The notes: generated by a model not told the origin, from the letters alone. Positions 24,450 through 32,976 are shown, numbered from the stretch's first letter. The stretch: 34,035 bases of DNA from C00003060 sp964502635 (GCA_964502635.1 CAZCXI010000028.1:1-34035), one strand, 5' to 3'. A program made the numbers and translations.

Positions 24450-25189
24450 GACGTAGCCATTTTTTCCAGGATGTCGCTTTTCATGGCATCAAGGTCTTCA
24501 CGTTCTATGCGAGCCCCTTTTAATCCCCCGTTTAGAGCAATTTCTGACAGGTAGATGGGGCCATCTGCGGTGACGAGCAGGTCGATATGGGCATAAGGAA
24601 ACTTCCCCCGCTCCATGACACGGTGACAACGGGTCAGCTGGTCTTCAGTCAGGTCATAAGGCCTGCTGGCGCCGCCTATTGAAAGATTCGTTCTGAAGTT
24701 ATTTTGATTCTCCCGGGTATAAGCCTCGCGGTAGTCACCCGCGATAATGACACGTACATCCGTGTAGTTTTCGAGCAATGGCTGCACCACGAAGGGGTAT
24801 GAGGTGGGGCTAAAGGTGATTTGGTTGTAAGTGGCCTCGATGTTGTCCCATCGATGCACCCCGAATCCACATTGTAGATGGTCCTCTTTTGTGACCACAG
24901 GGCCGATGCCATGTTGATTATAGGTGTTGATGGCATACATAAGATCTACGCGCCTGGTGATGATCAAGGTGTAGGGGATCATCCACTGCCGAAAGGCTAG
25001 GGCCTGGGCCACTTTTGACCGGGCAAGGGTTTGCGAGAGGGCGGAGGGGAAGACCTGAATGCCTCTTTCCAGAAGGTCGATAAGGGCGCGGTGCTTCAGG
25101 GTCTTAAAGCTGAGCAAGCCTATGAAGCAGTCGCCCGCCTTTAGTTCATCATATCGCTCTTTCAGTTCACGGTTTGTTCGGATGAACAC
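24446..25189 (-). CDS. ATP-grasp protein of the RimK/glutathione-synthetase-like group
   Basis: This 247-residue protein ligates an acid to an amine-type acceptor through an acyl-phosphate, judging by its family. Visible ATP-grasp elements are ARSKVAQALAFRQWMIPYTL near the start, PFVVQPLLENYTDVRVIIAG (the central strand region), NNFRTNLSIGGASRPYDL and the metal-binding end IYLSEIALNGGLKGARIE. It starts with GTG at 25189, without a strong ribosome site, 15 bases after the D-Ala-D-Ala ligase gene. The substrate is unknown; peptide tailing or a cell-wall/cofactor role are possibilities. It is shorter than typical RimK (about 300). Confidence 0.85.
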   Translation of the reverse strand: MFIRTNRELKERYDELKAGDCFIGLLSFKTLKHRALIDLLERGIQVFPSALSQTLARSKVAQALAFRQWMIPYTLIITRRVDLMYAINTYNQHGIGPVVTKEDHLQCGFGVHRWDNIEATYNQITFSPTSYPFVVQPLLENYTDVRVIIAGDYREAYTRENQNNFRTNLSIGGASRPYDLTEDQLTRCHRVMERGKFPYAHIDLLVTADGPIYLSEIALNGGLKGARIEREDLDAMKSDILEKMATS

Positions 25190-25204
25190 AGCAATGCACT
25201 CAGG

Positions 25205-26167
25205 CTATGATATTTCCCGTTGTCGTACGTCCTGATCCCTGTCTTCAAGGGCAAGCTCGATGAGCCGATCCAAGAGTTGGCTGAAAGGGATCCCCGCCGC
25301 CTTGGCTGCCAACGGAAAAAGGCTTACCGGGGTCATCCCCGGGATCGTATTGGTTTCCAACACATAAATTGTTTCATCATGGACGATCATGTCGGTCCGG
25401 CTACACCCGTGACAACAGAGCGCCCGATGGGCTTTGGCAGCGTAGGATTGAGCGCGATCAGAGAGCCTTTTGCTGATCCGGGCCGGACAGATCTCGCGGG
25501 TCGCGCCTGCCTGGTATTTTGCTTCATAGTCAAAGAAGCTATGGCTGGATTCAGGGAGGATTTCCACAATCGGAAGGGGCTGACAGTTATCATTGCCGAG
25601 CACGCCGCCCGTGATCTCCATCCCTTCCAAGTAGGCCTCCACAATGACATGCGGGTCGTAGTCAAAGGCCCGGTCAAGGGCCTGGGGCAGCTCGTGCGGG
25701 GACCCGACGACACTCGTGCCGATACTCGACCCCCCGGACCGCGGCTTCACGACCAAGGGGTAGCCGGGCATCCGGGCCAGGGCTGCCATATCATAGGCCT
25801 CACCCGGCGTGAGAACGACAAAGGGAGGCACGGGCAGGCCCGCCTCCTTGTAGAGCCTCTTGGACGTCCACTTGTCCATGGCCAGGGCGCTTCCCAGCAC
25901 GCCGGAGCCCTGATACGGTATGTGGAGGAGATCCAGAAGACCTTGAACGGTGCCGTCTTCGCCATAGGGCCCATGCAGCACGATGAAGGCCACATCAATA
26001 CGGGATGCCTCAGCCACTAGTTTGCCCAGGTCAGTGGCAGGGTCGTAGCGCGTGACGTCATACTTGGCCTTATCCAAGGCCTCGTAGACCTGGTTTCCGC
26101 TCTTGATGGAGACATCACGCTCAGAGGAAATACCCCCCGAAAGCAAGGCCACACTCAGCTTTGTCAT
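25205..26167 (-). CDS. ddl: D-alanine--D-alanine ligase
   Basis: Ddl makes the D-Ala-D-Ala dipeptide for peptidoglycan using ATP. The 320-residue protein has the family order: LLSGGISSERDVSIKSG (with the catalytic Glu), FIVLHGPYGEDGTVQG, PLVVKPRSGGSSIGTSVV (ATP-grasp glycine loop) and VLETNTIPGMTPVSLFP (metal ligands). The GPYGEDG motif has Pro where many Ddl have Arg or Lys. Its ATG overlaps the stop of the SHOCT gene (ATGA). A nearby second ligase-type gene follows. Confidence 0.96.
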   Translation of the reverse strand: MTKLSVALLSGGISSERDVSIKSGNQVYEALDKAKYDVTRYDPATDLGKLVAEASRIDVAFIVLHGPYGEDGTVQGLLDLLHIPYQGSGVLGSALAMDKWTSKRLYKEAGLPVPPFVVLTPGEAYDMAALARMPGYPLVVKPRSGGSSIGTSVVGSPHELPQALDRAFDYDPHVIVEAYLEGMEITGGVLGNDNCQPLPIVEILPESSHSFFDYEAKYQAGATREICPARISKRLSDRAQSYAAKAHRALCCHGCSRTDMIVHDETIYVLETNTIPGMTPVSLFPLAAKAAGIPFSQLLDRLIELALEDRDQDVRQREIS

Positions 26168-26655
26168 TGACCCATCAGTTCCTTCTTGGCTTGCAAAAAC
26201 TCGTCGATCGTAATGAGATCTTCCTTTAGCAGGCGAGCCAGGTTGGCGAGTTGCTCGGCACGAGGGGCCCTCGCATCCGGGAGTTGTTTCGGTCTTTCAA
26301 GGCTTTCATGAGAGATGGCGACTGGTTCCTGGCTTTGGCCCAATCTAACACTCGCAAGTCCTCCGAGCAAGGAAACTTCTATGGAGCGACCCTGGAAGAG
26401 AGGGTCCTTGAGGATGTCTCTCAATTTCTTTCCACGTTTTTTCATATGTTTCCACCACAGATATGCCGAGCCGGCGATGAGGACGGCCCCGACGGCCAGG
26501 ACCCAGGGCAGGTATGTGATGACGCCCCCGAAAAAGAACATACAGGCACCGAGGCCGAGAATCAGAATAACGTGCAAGAAAAGGACAAAATGGGCGAGCA
26601 GGACGCCCCCGAAGAGGGTTCCTGGTGGCTGCAAGGCATCGCGTGCTTTATTCAT
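26164..26655 (-). CDS. SHOCT-domain membrane protein
   Basis: The 163-residue protein has two membrane helices (about residues 16-45 and 48-67) followed by the basic stretch KHMKKRGKKLRD. The C-terminus has a short SHOCT-type helix pair (ANLARLLKEDLITIDEFLQAKKELMG). SHOCT domains are small oligomerisation or targeting modules found at the ends of many membrane proteins. The gene overlaps the upstream endonuclease-like gene by 8 bases and the ddl gene by 4. Confidence 0.8.
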   Translation of the reverse strand: MNKARDALQPPGTLFGGVLLAHFVLFLHVILILGLGACMFFFGGVITYLPWVLAVGAVLIAGSAYLWWKHMKKRGKKLRDILKDPLFQGRSIEVSLLGGLASVRLGQSQEPVAISHESLERPKQLPDARAPRAEQLANLARLLKEDLITIDEFLQAKKELMGQ

Positions 26656-27304
26656 CGTTCCACCCCCTGGCAGGACACTCTTTGCATTTTGGATGTCCCT
26701 TAGAGCAAAATGTGTGCCCTAGATGGACCAGGAGTGCATGATATTCATTGAACATGGCAACGTCGGGCTTCAGACTGTCCATAAAGAAAAAGCGAACTTC
26801 GTCGTAACAGGCCTCTTGAGGCATGAGCCTGTGCCTGAAAAGGATTCGCCTGGTGTAGGCATCCACGACAAACGTGGGCCTGTTGCCGGCATAAAGGAGG
26901 ATGCTGTCAGCGGTTTCTGGTCCGACACCTTTGATGGATAGCAACTTGTTTCGCAGGGTGTCAAGTGCTTCGGTCAGGAGGCCCTCAAGGTCCCCCCCGT
27001 TTTCCAGGAAGAGAAATTCCACAAAGTGTTTCAAGCGCAGGGCTTTTACATTGTAATAGCCTGCAGGCCTGATGACGGCCGCTAGATCCTGAACCGGCAG
27101 ATGATAAAGGGCGTCCGGCGAAAGGAGGTTTGCTGTTTTTAGATTGCCGATGGCTTTTCTGACATTTCGCCAAGCCGTGTTTTGGGTGAGAATGGCCCCG
27201 ACGGCGACCTCAAAGGGGGAATCTCCGGGCCACCAATGGCGCGGGCCGAAGGCCTCGTACAATCTAGTGTAAAGATCGTGTAAGATCCTCTTCCTATCAA
27301 ACAT
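26648..27304 (-). CDS. Endonuclease III-family (HhH-GPD) DNA glycosylase
   Basis: The 218-residue protein has FEVAVGAILTQNTAWRNVRKA, then a helix-hairpin-helix LSIKGVGPETADSILLYA and the catalytic Asp region PTFVVDAYTRRI. This fits base-excision repair glycosylases. The usual catalytic Lys of endonuclease III (GVGRKTA) is replaced by GVGPETA, so it resembles the MagIII/MIG-like monofunctional group. The C-terminal cluster motif reads CSKGHPKCKEC with three cysteines; the fourth cysteine of the classical [4Fe-4S] site is absent before the stop. It is coupled to the SHOCT gene and lies 6 bases after the DUF1992 gene. Confidence 0.9.
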   Translation of the reverse strand: MFDRKRILHDLYTRLYEAFGPRHWWPGDSPFEVAVGAILTQNTAWRNVRKAIGNLKTANLLSPDALYHLPVQDLAAVIRPAGYYNVKALRLKHFVEFLFLENGGDLEGLLTEALDTLRNKLLSIKGVGPETADSILLYAGNRPTFVVDAYTRRILFRHRLMPQEACYDEVRFFFMDSLKPDVAMFNEYHALLVHLGHTFCSKGHPKCKECPARGWNDE

Positions 27305-27310
27305 AACAAA

Positions 27311-27679
27311 TCAGGATCCGAAACGCTCCACCAGTTTTCTCTCGTAGCGTTGATCCTTTTCAAGGCTCGTAGCGGTGTGCCGGGTCATGTTCAGCTTCAT
27401 GATGAGAAAATTGAGCTTCTTGAGTTGGCGGTACTTGGTTCTTGTGTCTTCCATTTCCGCCAACAGGTCCTCGGCCTTGGCGATTTCTTTTCTAAGGGCG
27501 ATCTCGGGAGGAACATATCCTGCATTCTTCAAGATCTTATAGGCCATTCGAAGATCTTCCGGTACGTGAGAATCGCTCTCCAGCACAAGGGGCTTCCCTT
27601 TTCCGGGCAGGTCATCAAAGGCCCCATCCTTCATGGCCTCTTGGATACGCCTTTCGGCAATTTTCTGAAAACAGATCAT
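27311..27679 (-). CDS. DUF1992 (DnaJ homologue subfamily C member 28-like) protein
   Basis: The 122-residue protein matches the DUF1992 domain: IAERRIQEAMKDGAFDDLPG, KGKPL, then ILKNAGYVPPEIALRKEIAK. This domain occurs alone in many bacteria and within eukaryotic DNAJC28, and its molecular role is not established. The ATG overlaps the HD-GYP stop by 4 bases, indicating translational coupling. Confidence 0.93.
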   Translation of the reverse strand: MICFQKIAERRIQEAMKDGAFDDLPGKGKPLVLESDSHVPEDLRMAYKILKNAGYVPPEIALRKEIAKAEDLLAEMEDTRTKYRQLKKLNFLIMKLNMTRHTATSLEKDQRYERKLVERFGS

Positions 27680-29277
27680 GTCTTGTTGTAAAGCGCTTTT
27701 TCAGTAAACAGATTGACGATATCTTGATCTAGACGTCCGGCCTTTGCATGGGCATTAAGCACCTGGCAAGCCTTGGACGGTGGCATTGCGCTCCGATAGG
27801 GTCGATCCACCGCCGTGAGGGCGTCAAAGATGTCGGCCACGGCCAAGATACGGGCCTGGATGGGAAGTTCATCTGATGTGAGTCCCCTGGGATAGCCCGT
27901 TCCGTCGAGGAATTCGTGGTGCGACGCTGAATAAAAGGGCACATTCTTCAACGTTTTGGTGAAGGGAATATTTCTAACTATATTATATGTGTGTTCCACA
28001 TGCGTCTGAATTCTCTTGTACTCCTCGTCCGTCAGGTTTCCTTTTTTGACGGAAAGGCACTCCATTTCCTTGTCGGTCAAATAAGGCCTCGCATGGCCGT
28101 GGAGATCTTCATAGGTCTTGGAAGCTATCTCGTCCAGGGTGCTCAGATCTGCGTCTGACAAAAAAGGGGATCGATTGACCTTTGAGATAAAACTCAGTTC
28201 TCGCTCTATTTCTTGCTCTGCGCCTTCGGCCTCTTTTGTCCCGGGGTGACGCCCCGAGTTTTTGTTGTTTTCACCGGACCCGTGGTCGCACCCCCCATGA
28301 ACCCTCAGGCTCTTGATCAGGTCAAAGCGAGTCGTGATGGTGGCCATGGCCTCAGCAGAGAGCTTGTTTTCTTTATCCAAGATCTGCTCGGGAACACCGA
28401 TCTTGCCGATATCATGAAGCCATGCTGCGTAACTGAGCTCTTCCAGCTGCTCGGTTGAAAAGAAAACGTCTCGAAAGGGGCCCATGGTTTCATCATTGAT
28501 GGCGCTGGCCAAGGCCTCTGAATAAGCGGCCACCCGCCTCGAATGACCGGCTGTGTGGGGACTCCGGGCATCGATGGCTGAGGTGGAATACCGAATCAGT
28601 GCCTCAAACAGCGCCTTGATATTGGCGATCAACTTGGCATTGCGAATGGCAACGGCTGCCTGTGACGCTAGAGACATGACCAGGTGTTCCACGGATTCTT
28701 GGAATGGGACAACAAGACCTGCTTCGCCCGTGGCATTAATCAATTGGAGAACGCCCAATATTTGTTCTTCCCGATCCTTCATGGGGACAACGAGCATGGA
28801 TCTGGTCACATACTCGTTTCGCAGATCGAAGTCAGGATTGAAATTGTATGGGACGGTCTTGGGCAGCTTGTAGACGTTTTCTATGTTGAGGATTTCTCCT
28901 GTAATGCCCACATAGCCTGCGATGCTCTCTTTTGACAGGGCAAGAGGATAGGGTTTAAAACCCGGAGGCGTGTCTGCCCGCCGTTTCAGGGTGTCGTTTT
29001 GCGCCACATGAAAGTACAGTATGCCGTCGTCCAGGATATAGAGGCTGCCGGCATCTGCGCACGTAAACGCCCTGGCCTCCTGGACGATTAGCTCTAAGAG
29101 CCTTTCCAAGTTGGTTTCACTGGAAAGGGCAATACCAATCTGATTGAGCTTTTCAACCTGTGTTCTCAAGGCAGAATCTGAGAAGGGTTCCCGCTGCTTC
29201 GGGGACGCGTACGAATGGGTCTGCTCAGCGGCAGGTGCATGTGCGACGAGGTTTCCGGTTTCAGGTTGCGCAGTCAC
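27676..29277 (-). CDS. GAF / HD-GYP domain protein, probable cyclic-di-GMP phosphodiesterase
   Basis: The 533-residue protein has a GAF sensor domain (about residues 55-205), then an HD-GYP output domain. HD-GYP residues are visible: HTAGHSRRVAAY, the HD pair LHDIGKIGVPEQIL, then HHEFLDGTGYPRGL and ARILAVADIFDALTAVDRPYR. An insertion rich in Gly, Glu and Lys (about 325-350) separates the HD pair from the later motifs. No membrane span is seen, so it should be a cytoplasmic sensor. It starts with GTG at 29277 and heads the seven-gene operon. The GYP motif (DGTGYP) is intact, so activity against cyclic-di-GMP is likely. Confidence 0.93.
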   Translation of the reverse strand: MTAQPETGNLVAHAPAAEQTHSYASPKQREPFSDSALRTQVEKLNQIGIALSSETNLERLLELIVQEARAFTCADAGSLYILDDGILYFHVAQNDTLKRRADTPPGFKPYPLALSKESIAGYVGITGEILNIENVYKLPKTVPYNFNPDFDLRNEYVTRSMLVVPMKDREEQILGVLQLINATGEAGLVVPFQESVEHLVMSLASQAAVAIRNAKLIANIKALFEALIRYSTSAIDARSPHTAGHSRRVAAYSEALASAINDETMGPFRDVFFSTEQLEELSYAAWLHDIGKIGVPEQILDKENKLSAEAMATITTRFDLIKSLRVHGGCDHGSGENNKNSGRHPGTKEAEGAEQEIERELSFISKVNRSPFLSDADLSTLDEIASKTYEDLHGHARPYLTDKEMECLSVKKGNLTDEEYKRIQTHVEHTYNIVRNIPFTKTLKNVPFYSASHHEFLDGTGYPRGLTSDELPIQARILAVADIFDALTAVDRPYRSAMPPSKACQVLNAHAKAGRLDQDIVNLFTEKALYNKT

Positions 29278-29414
29278 GGCTCTTTCATATAGGATATCAG
29301 CCGATTTTTCAAGGGCCTTTGGGGCAACATCGCCACCGGAGGTCAGGTTTTAAGTCCGACAATTGGATCCGTTGCGGCAGCATAAGCTTTGTGCTATCTA
29401 GTGTACATTCATAA

Positions 29415-29600
29415 ATGGCATCTTTGGCCCGATGCGGCGTTCTCCGCGGGTTTGCGCCTGGGGCTTGTGAAAAGGCCGTCCTCAACGCGGCGCTGCTGCG
29501 CCAGCGGCGAAAACCCTTGTGCGGCCTTGCCTCGGACCAAAATCTGCCATTTTTGAATGAACACCTTGTAGTGCTCAACCGAGCCACGTTGGTTCGGGTG
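29415..29600. repeat. GC-rich non-coding segment, possible remnant of a dispersed element
   Basis: Frames on both strands are open here, but none shows family features or a good ribosome site, and they read into the adjacent palindrome. On the minus strand the frame yields a stretch containing FIQKWQILVRGKAAQGFSPL, which looks like a short repeated sequence I associate with some Desulfobacterota genomes, though this is memory and not evidence in the window. There is a small hairpin GGCGC/GCGCC inside. I do not call a gene. Confidence 0.35.
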
Positions 29601-29624
29601 GTCCACGTTCACGGGTGGGCACTT

Positions 29625-29805
29625 AGGGCTCGCGCAAAAAGAACTTCGCAGAGTTGGCGCTCAGATTTGGTTGAGATTTGGCCGATCCGATTGAGCAAGA
29701 CCGGAGGAATAGCGAGCTATTTTGAGGAGTTTGCGAACGAGGCATCGGTCAAAGATTGGCTGAAGCTGAGATGTCAAAATGTGAAGTTGTTTTTGCGCGA
29801 GCCCT
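29625..29805. mobile_element. 181-bp imperfect palindrome with 26-bp terminal inverted repeats (MITE-like)
   Basis: The left arm (29625-29650) and right arm (29780-29805) are inverted copies matching at 24 of 26 positions. The arms begin AGGGCTCGCGCAAAAA. Homology continues inward with substitutions, mostly transitions (TTTGGCCGA against TTTGACCGA on the reverse strand), and the centre is AATAGC-GA-GCTATT (29708-29721), exactly midway. The whole element can fold as one long hairpin. I see no clear target duplication and no transposase gene. It ends 64 bases before the hydrolase start. Confidence 0.75.
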
Positions 29806-29869
29806 TTTCTATTCCAGGAAGCCCGGCCCTTCAGGGCAGGCAGCTTCCCTTCGACATTGGGGGCTTCTT

Positions 29870-30730
29870 ATGACAACGCCTGCATTTGGTTACGCGAAGC
29901 TGGATCACCCCGATGTGCTGAAGGCCATATTTCATCCCCGCAAGGAGATAGATGCCGATCGGCCATCGAACTTCATTGACTATGACATGACCGTGGAAGA
30001 GGGTGTGCGGATTGGTGCCAGGTTTCATATGGCCGGGGTAGAAGATCCCAACATTTTGTTTTTCCATGGAAACGGAGAGATCGTCAGTGATTACAATACC
30101 ATTGGTCCTGTGTATAAGGAGCATGAACTGAGCCTTCTTGCTGTGGACTATCGAGGTTATGGCAGGAGCGGAGGGGTGCCTTCAGTAACCGCCATGATGC
30201 GCGACGCCCACGTCATCTTCAAGGAGGTCCGGGACTGGCTGAAACTTGGAGGCCGCACCGGGCCCCTTTTGGTCATGGGTCGATCTCTTGGGAGCGCGTG
30301 TGCCATAGACCTGGCAGCGTCTTACCAGGAGGAGATATCCGGCCTGATCATTGAAAGCGGCTTTGCCCAAACCGTTCCTCTGCTAAATTGCCTGGGGGTT
30401 GATACGCAGGCCCTGGGAATGACCGAGGCGGATGGCTTTAAGAACGTGGAAAAAATCGCGCAATTTGCCAAGCCAACGCTCATCATTCATGCCCAGTACG
30501 ACCAGTTCATACCCGTGATGAGTGTTGAACTCTTACAGGTCCACTGCGCTGCGCGCAGCAAAGAATTTCACATGATACCTGGTGCAGATCACAATACCGT
30601 GATGGCCCGAGGCGGCAAGTATTTTTTTGAGACCATGAAACGATTTACAAACAAGATTGAAGGGAAACGCTCCAAGCCCCGGCACTACTTTCGCGACAAG
30701 AGAAAACGCACCTCTGAAACCATTCACTGA
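29870..30730 (+). CDS. Alpha/beta-hydrolase fold protein
   Basis: The 286-residue protein has the alpha/beta hydrolase layout: oxyanion region ILFFHGNGEIVSDY, VDYRGYGRSGGVPS, nucleophile elbow GRSLGSACA, acid AQYDQFIPV and catalytic His GADHNTV. It resembles the BEM46/YfhR group of soluble hydrolases of unknown substrate. The frame extends upstream into the palindromic element, but I start at the ATG at 29870 (MTTPAFGYAKLDHPDVL), where family similarity begins; its ribosome site is weak. A basic tail (GKRSKPRHYFRDKRKR) follows the catalytic domain. Confidence 0.9.
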   Translation: MTTPAFGYAKLDHPDVLKAIFHPRKEIDADRPSNFIDYDMTVEEGVRIGARFHMAGVEDPNILFFHGNGEIVSDYNTIGPVYKEHELSLLAVDYRGYGRSGGVPSVTAMMRDAHVIFKEVRDWLKLGGRTGPLLVMGRSLGSACAIDLAASYQEEISGLIIESGFAQTVPLLNCLGVDTQALGMTEADGFKNVEKIAQFAKPTLIIHAQYDQFIPVMSVELLQVHCAARSKEFHMIPGADHNTVMARGGKYFFETMKRFTNKIEGKRSKPRHYFRDKRKRTSETIH

Positions 30731-31103
30731 TAAAGGCTCAGCATTCCCATCAGGATAGAACGCCTCTTGGCGTAACTTGGCGTTGGAGACGAGAGGCAGA
30801 AGCAGGGGAAAAAAGGTGGTGGCGGTGCAGGGACTTGAACCCCGGACACTGCGGATATGAGCCGCATGCTCTAACCGACTGAGCTACACCGCCAGGGAGA
30901 GAAACTTTATATTTTCAGTGCCTTGACATTGGCAGGCTTGGCGAAGCTTCAACCATAATACCACGTGTTGCCGTGCCGAGTAAAGGAGCGGCTTTACTCG
31001 TCCACCACGGCTGCCGCATGGTCGAAGACCCCCTGTACCTTGCTCCGGAGGCTTCAATAGCACCTCGTATTCTGCTAGTCAAGGCCTAGACGTCGGTGGA
31101 ATC
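30731..31103. other. Intergenic region with tRNA-Met and a hairpin upstream of mobA
   Basis: Apart from the tRNA, this gap holds a 9-bp hairpin CGAGTAAAG/CTTTACTCG (30977-30985 and 30992-31000), with flanking CCGTG/CACGG that may extend the stem. It has no T-run, so it could be a regulatory structure instead of a terminator. I see no protein gene. Confidence 0.45.
30817..30893 (-). tRNA. tRNA-Met (anticodon CAT)
   Basis: On the minus strand the acceptor GGCGGTG (30893-30887) pairs with CACCGCC, followed by A and an encoded CCA ending at 30817. The D arm is GCTCAGTCGGTTAGAGC, and the anticodon stem TGCGG/CCGCA encloses CTCATAT with anticodon CAT (30859-30857). The T arm is GGGGTTCAAGTCCC. The body resembles elongator tRNA-Met. 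A tRNA-Ile with lysidine-modified CAT cannot be fully excluded from sequence alone. Confidence 0.93.
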
Positions 31104-31736
31104 ATGAGATATCCGTGCTCAGGGGTTATATTATCGGGCGGTCTGAATACCAGGATGGGAGGCCAAAACAAGGCGTTTCTTTCGGTAGGCGGCGAGTCCA
31201 CGCTGGACCGCCTAGCGAGGACGTTCGAGGGCCTTTTTGAAGAGGTGGTGCTGGTCACCAATGCGCCCCTCGAATACTTTTCATGGGACCTGATGATTGT
31301 AACCGATCTTTTTCCCCTGCGAAGCTCCCTCACTGGTATCCACGCCGGTCTCTTTCACGCCTCAGCACCGCATGTCTTTGTTACGGCCTGTGACACCCCC
31401 TTTCTGAAACGGGAACTGATCAGCGCCCTTTTAGAGGAGCTTGAGCCAAAGTGGGACGTGATCATACCGGAAACCAAGGAGGGGGCTCAACCGCTTTGTG
31501 CCATCTATTCCAAACGCTGCATCAAACCTATTGAATACCAACTCCAGCATGAGGACCCGAAGATCGTCAACTTCTTCTCGAAGGTCAAGGTAAAAGAAGT
31601 ATCTGAAGAAAGGCTCAGAACAGCGGACCCAAAGCTCATTTCCTTCTTCAACATCAATACCCCAGAAGACCTGGCTGCATCAGAGAAGATGTCAATGGAA
31701 GGTCGCGGAATCGCGACGACATCAAATAAATCCTAA
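31104..31736 (+). CDS. mobA: Molybdenum cofactor guanylyltransferase
   Basis: MobA attaches GMP to molybdopterin to make the guanine dinucleotide form used by formate dehydrogenases and related enzymes. The 210-residue protein has the nucleotidyltransferase start GVILSGGLNTRMGGQNKAFL, the metal-binding TACDTPFL, and the ending FFNINTPEDL typical of MobA. GGTGGA precedes the ATG. It is a single gene here, without other cofactor genes nearby. Confidence 0.94.
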   Translation: MRYPCSGVILSGGLNTRMGGQNKAFLSVGGESTLDRLARTFEGLFEEVVLVTNAPLEYFSWDLMIVTDLFPLRSSLTGIHAGLFHASAPHVFVTACDTPFLKRELISALLEELEPKWDVIIPETKEGAQPLCAIYSKRCIKPIEYQLQHEDPKIVNFFSKVKVKEVSEERLRTADPKLISFFNINTPEDLAASEKMSMEGRGIATTSNKS

Positions 31737-31947
31737 TGATTGAGAAGAGGATGGTGCACTTCCCTCAGAGTGATGGTTTTGCCCTAGAAAATAGCACTTT
31801 AAGGTCTGTGAATATCGGTTTTTGGAATGTTTGTCTGGGAATATCACTCGGGTGGCTTGGCCCGACCCTAGGCCGAGTCATCGTTCCCTCGTGACTTCAG
31901 TAATTTTTTCTTATATGATTTAGGATATTTTTCAGTGGGGGAAAACA

Positions 31948-32790
31948 ATGGATAAGCCGCGAATTTTTTCTGTTTTTTTCCTAACAGTCACTCTCCTAGC
32001 CTTCCTACCTGCCGGTGCCGCAGCGCAGGACGTGGATGGCAGCAAGGACCACCCGCTGTTTAACCGGCTGCCCGACTATTACATTGACGATTACCGAGAG
32101 AGCGAGTTCGACGTATATGACGGTTTCGTGGCCAGTGACGGCAACTACAAAACCGTGGAGGGTCATAAATACTACATCAACTATCACTTCAAAGAGGGGA
32201 CGAAGTATCTGAGCGAGGCCCAGATAAAGAGAAATTACAGCAATGCCTTCAAAAAGATTGGCGGTGTCGTCCACTATGAGGACAGTACCGACGTCCACAT
32301 GAGCCTGAACAAGGGCGGGAAGGTGACGTGGGTCCGAGTGCATCCGTGGAACGGGGGGCAGGGGGTCGCCCTCTACATAGTCGAAGAAAAGCCTATGGAG
32401 CAGTTCATTGTCGCCGACGCCGACGCCCTGGTCCAAGAGATTAACCTGACAGGGAGGGTCGCCGTTTACGGGATTTTCTTTGATACGGGAAAAGCAGTGG
32501 TCAAGCCTGAGTCGGAACCGGCGCTCAAAGAGATAGAAAAACTCCTCAAGGGTAATGCTGACATGAAGATCTACGTGGTCGGGCACACCGACAGTGTGGG
32601 GGAGTTCGACTACAACATGGACCTTTCCCGGAGAAGGGCGGAGGCTGTGGTGCAAGTGCTCGTTTCAAAGTACGGTGTAGATATCGGCAGACTCAAGCCC
32701 CACGGCGTGGGACCGTTGGTGCCAACCTCCTCCAACAGGTCGGACGGCGGACGGACCAGGAACCGCCGGGTCGAACTAGTCGAACAGTAA
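31948..32790 (+). CDS. OmpA-family outer-membrane/periplasmic protein
   Basis: The 280-residue precursor has a signal peptide (MDKPRIFSVFFLTVTLLAF, cleavage near AAAQ), then a region of about 140 residues rich in Tyr and Asp of no recognised family. A C-terminal OmpA-like peptidoglycan-binding domain follows: YGIFFDTGKAVVKPESEPAL, VVGHTDSVGEFDYNMDLSRR and NRSDGGRTRNRRVEL. GGGGG precedes the start. The N-terminal part resembles proteins often annotated as OmpA family in delta-type bacteria. It stands alone between mobA and a probable polysaccharide region. Confidence 0.93.
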   Translation: MDKPRIFSVFFLTVTLLAFLPAGAAAQDVDGSKDHPLFNRLPDYYIDDYRESEFDVYDGFVASDGNYKTVEGHKYYINYHFKEGTKYLSEAQIKRNYSNAFKKIGGVVHYEDSTDVHMSLNKGGKVTWVRVHPWNGGQGVALYIVEEKPMEQFIVADADALVQEINLTGRVAVYGIFFDTGKAVVKPESEPALKEIEKLLKGNADMKIYVVGHTDSVGEFDYNMDLSRRRAEAVVQVLVSKYGVDIGRLKPHGVGPLVPTSSNRSDGGRTRNRRVELVEQ

Positions 32791-32976
32791 GCAGATGTAG
32801 AAGGGGTCCGACCTTCGTCTGAATCAACCAAGCGACCTTTCGATTTGCGCACAGTGGGTGCCAAAATTTACCACATCATGTACAAATCTATGAAAAAATC
32901 GTTTGGTCGACGATCATTCATCGTGGCAAGGAATCCATAAATTGACTAACCTGCCAATCTCATATAGAAATTTTAT

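Noticed and set aside
29415..29873. Plus-strand frame of 152 codons before the hydrolase
   Set aside because: It reads through the palindromic element and a GC-rich stretch, has no recognisable domain and no ribosome site, and overlaps the hydrolase start.
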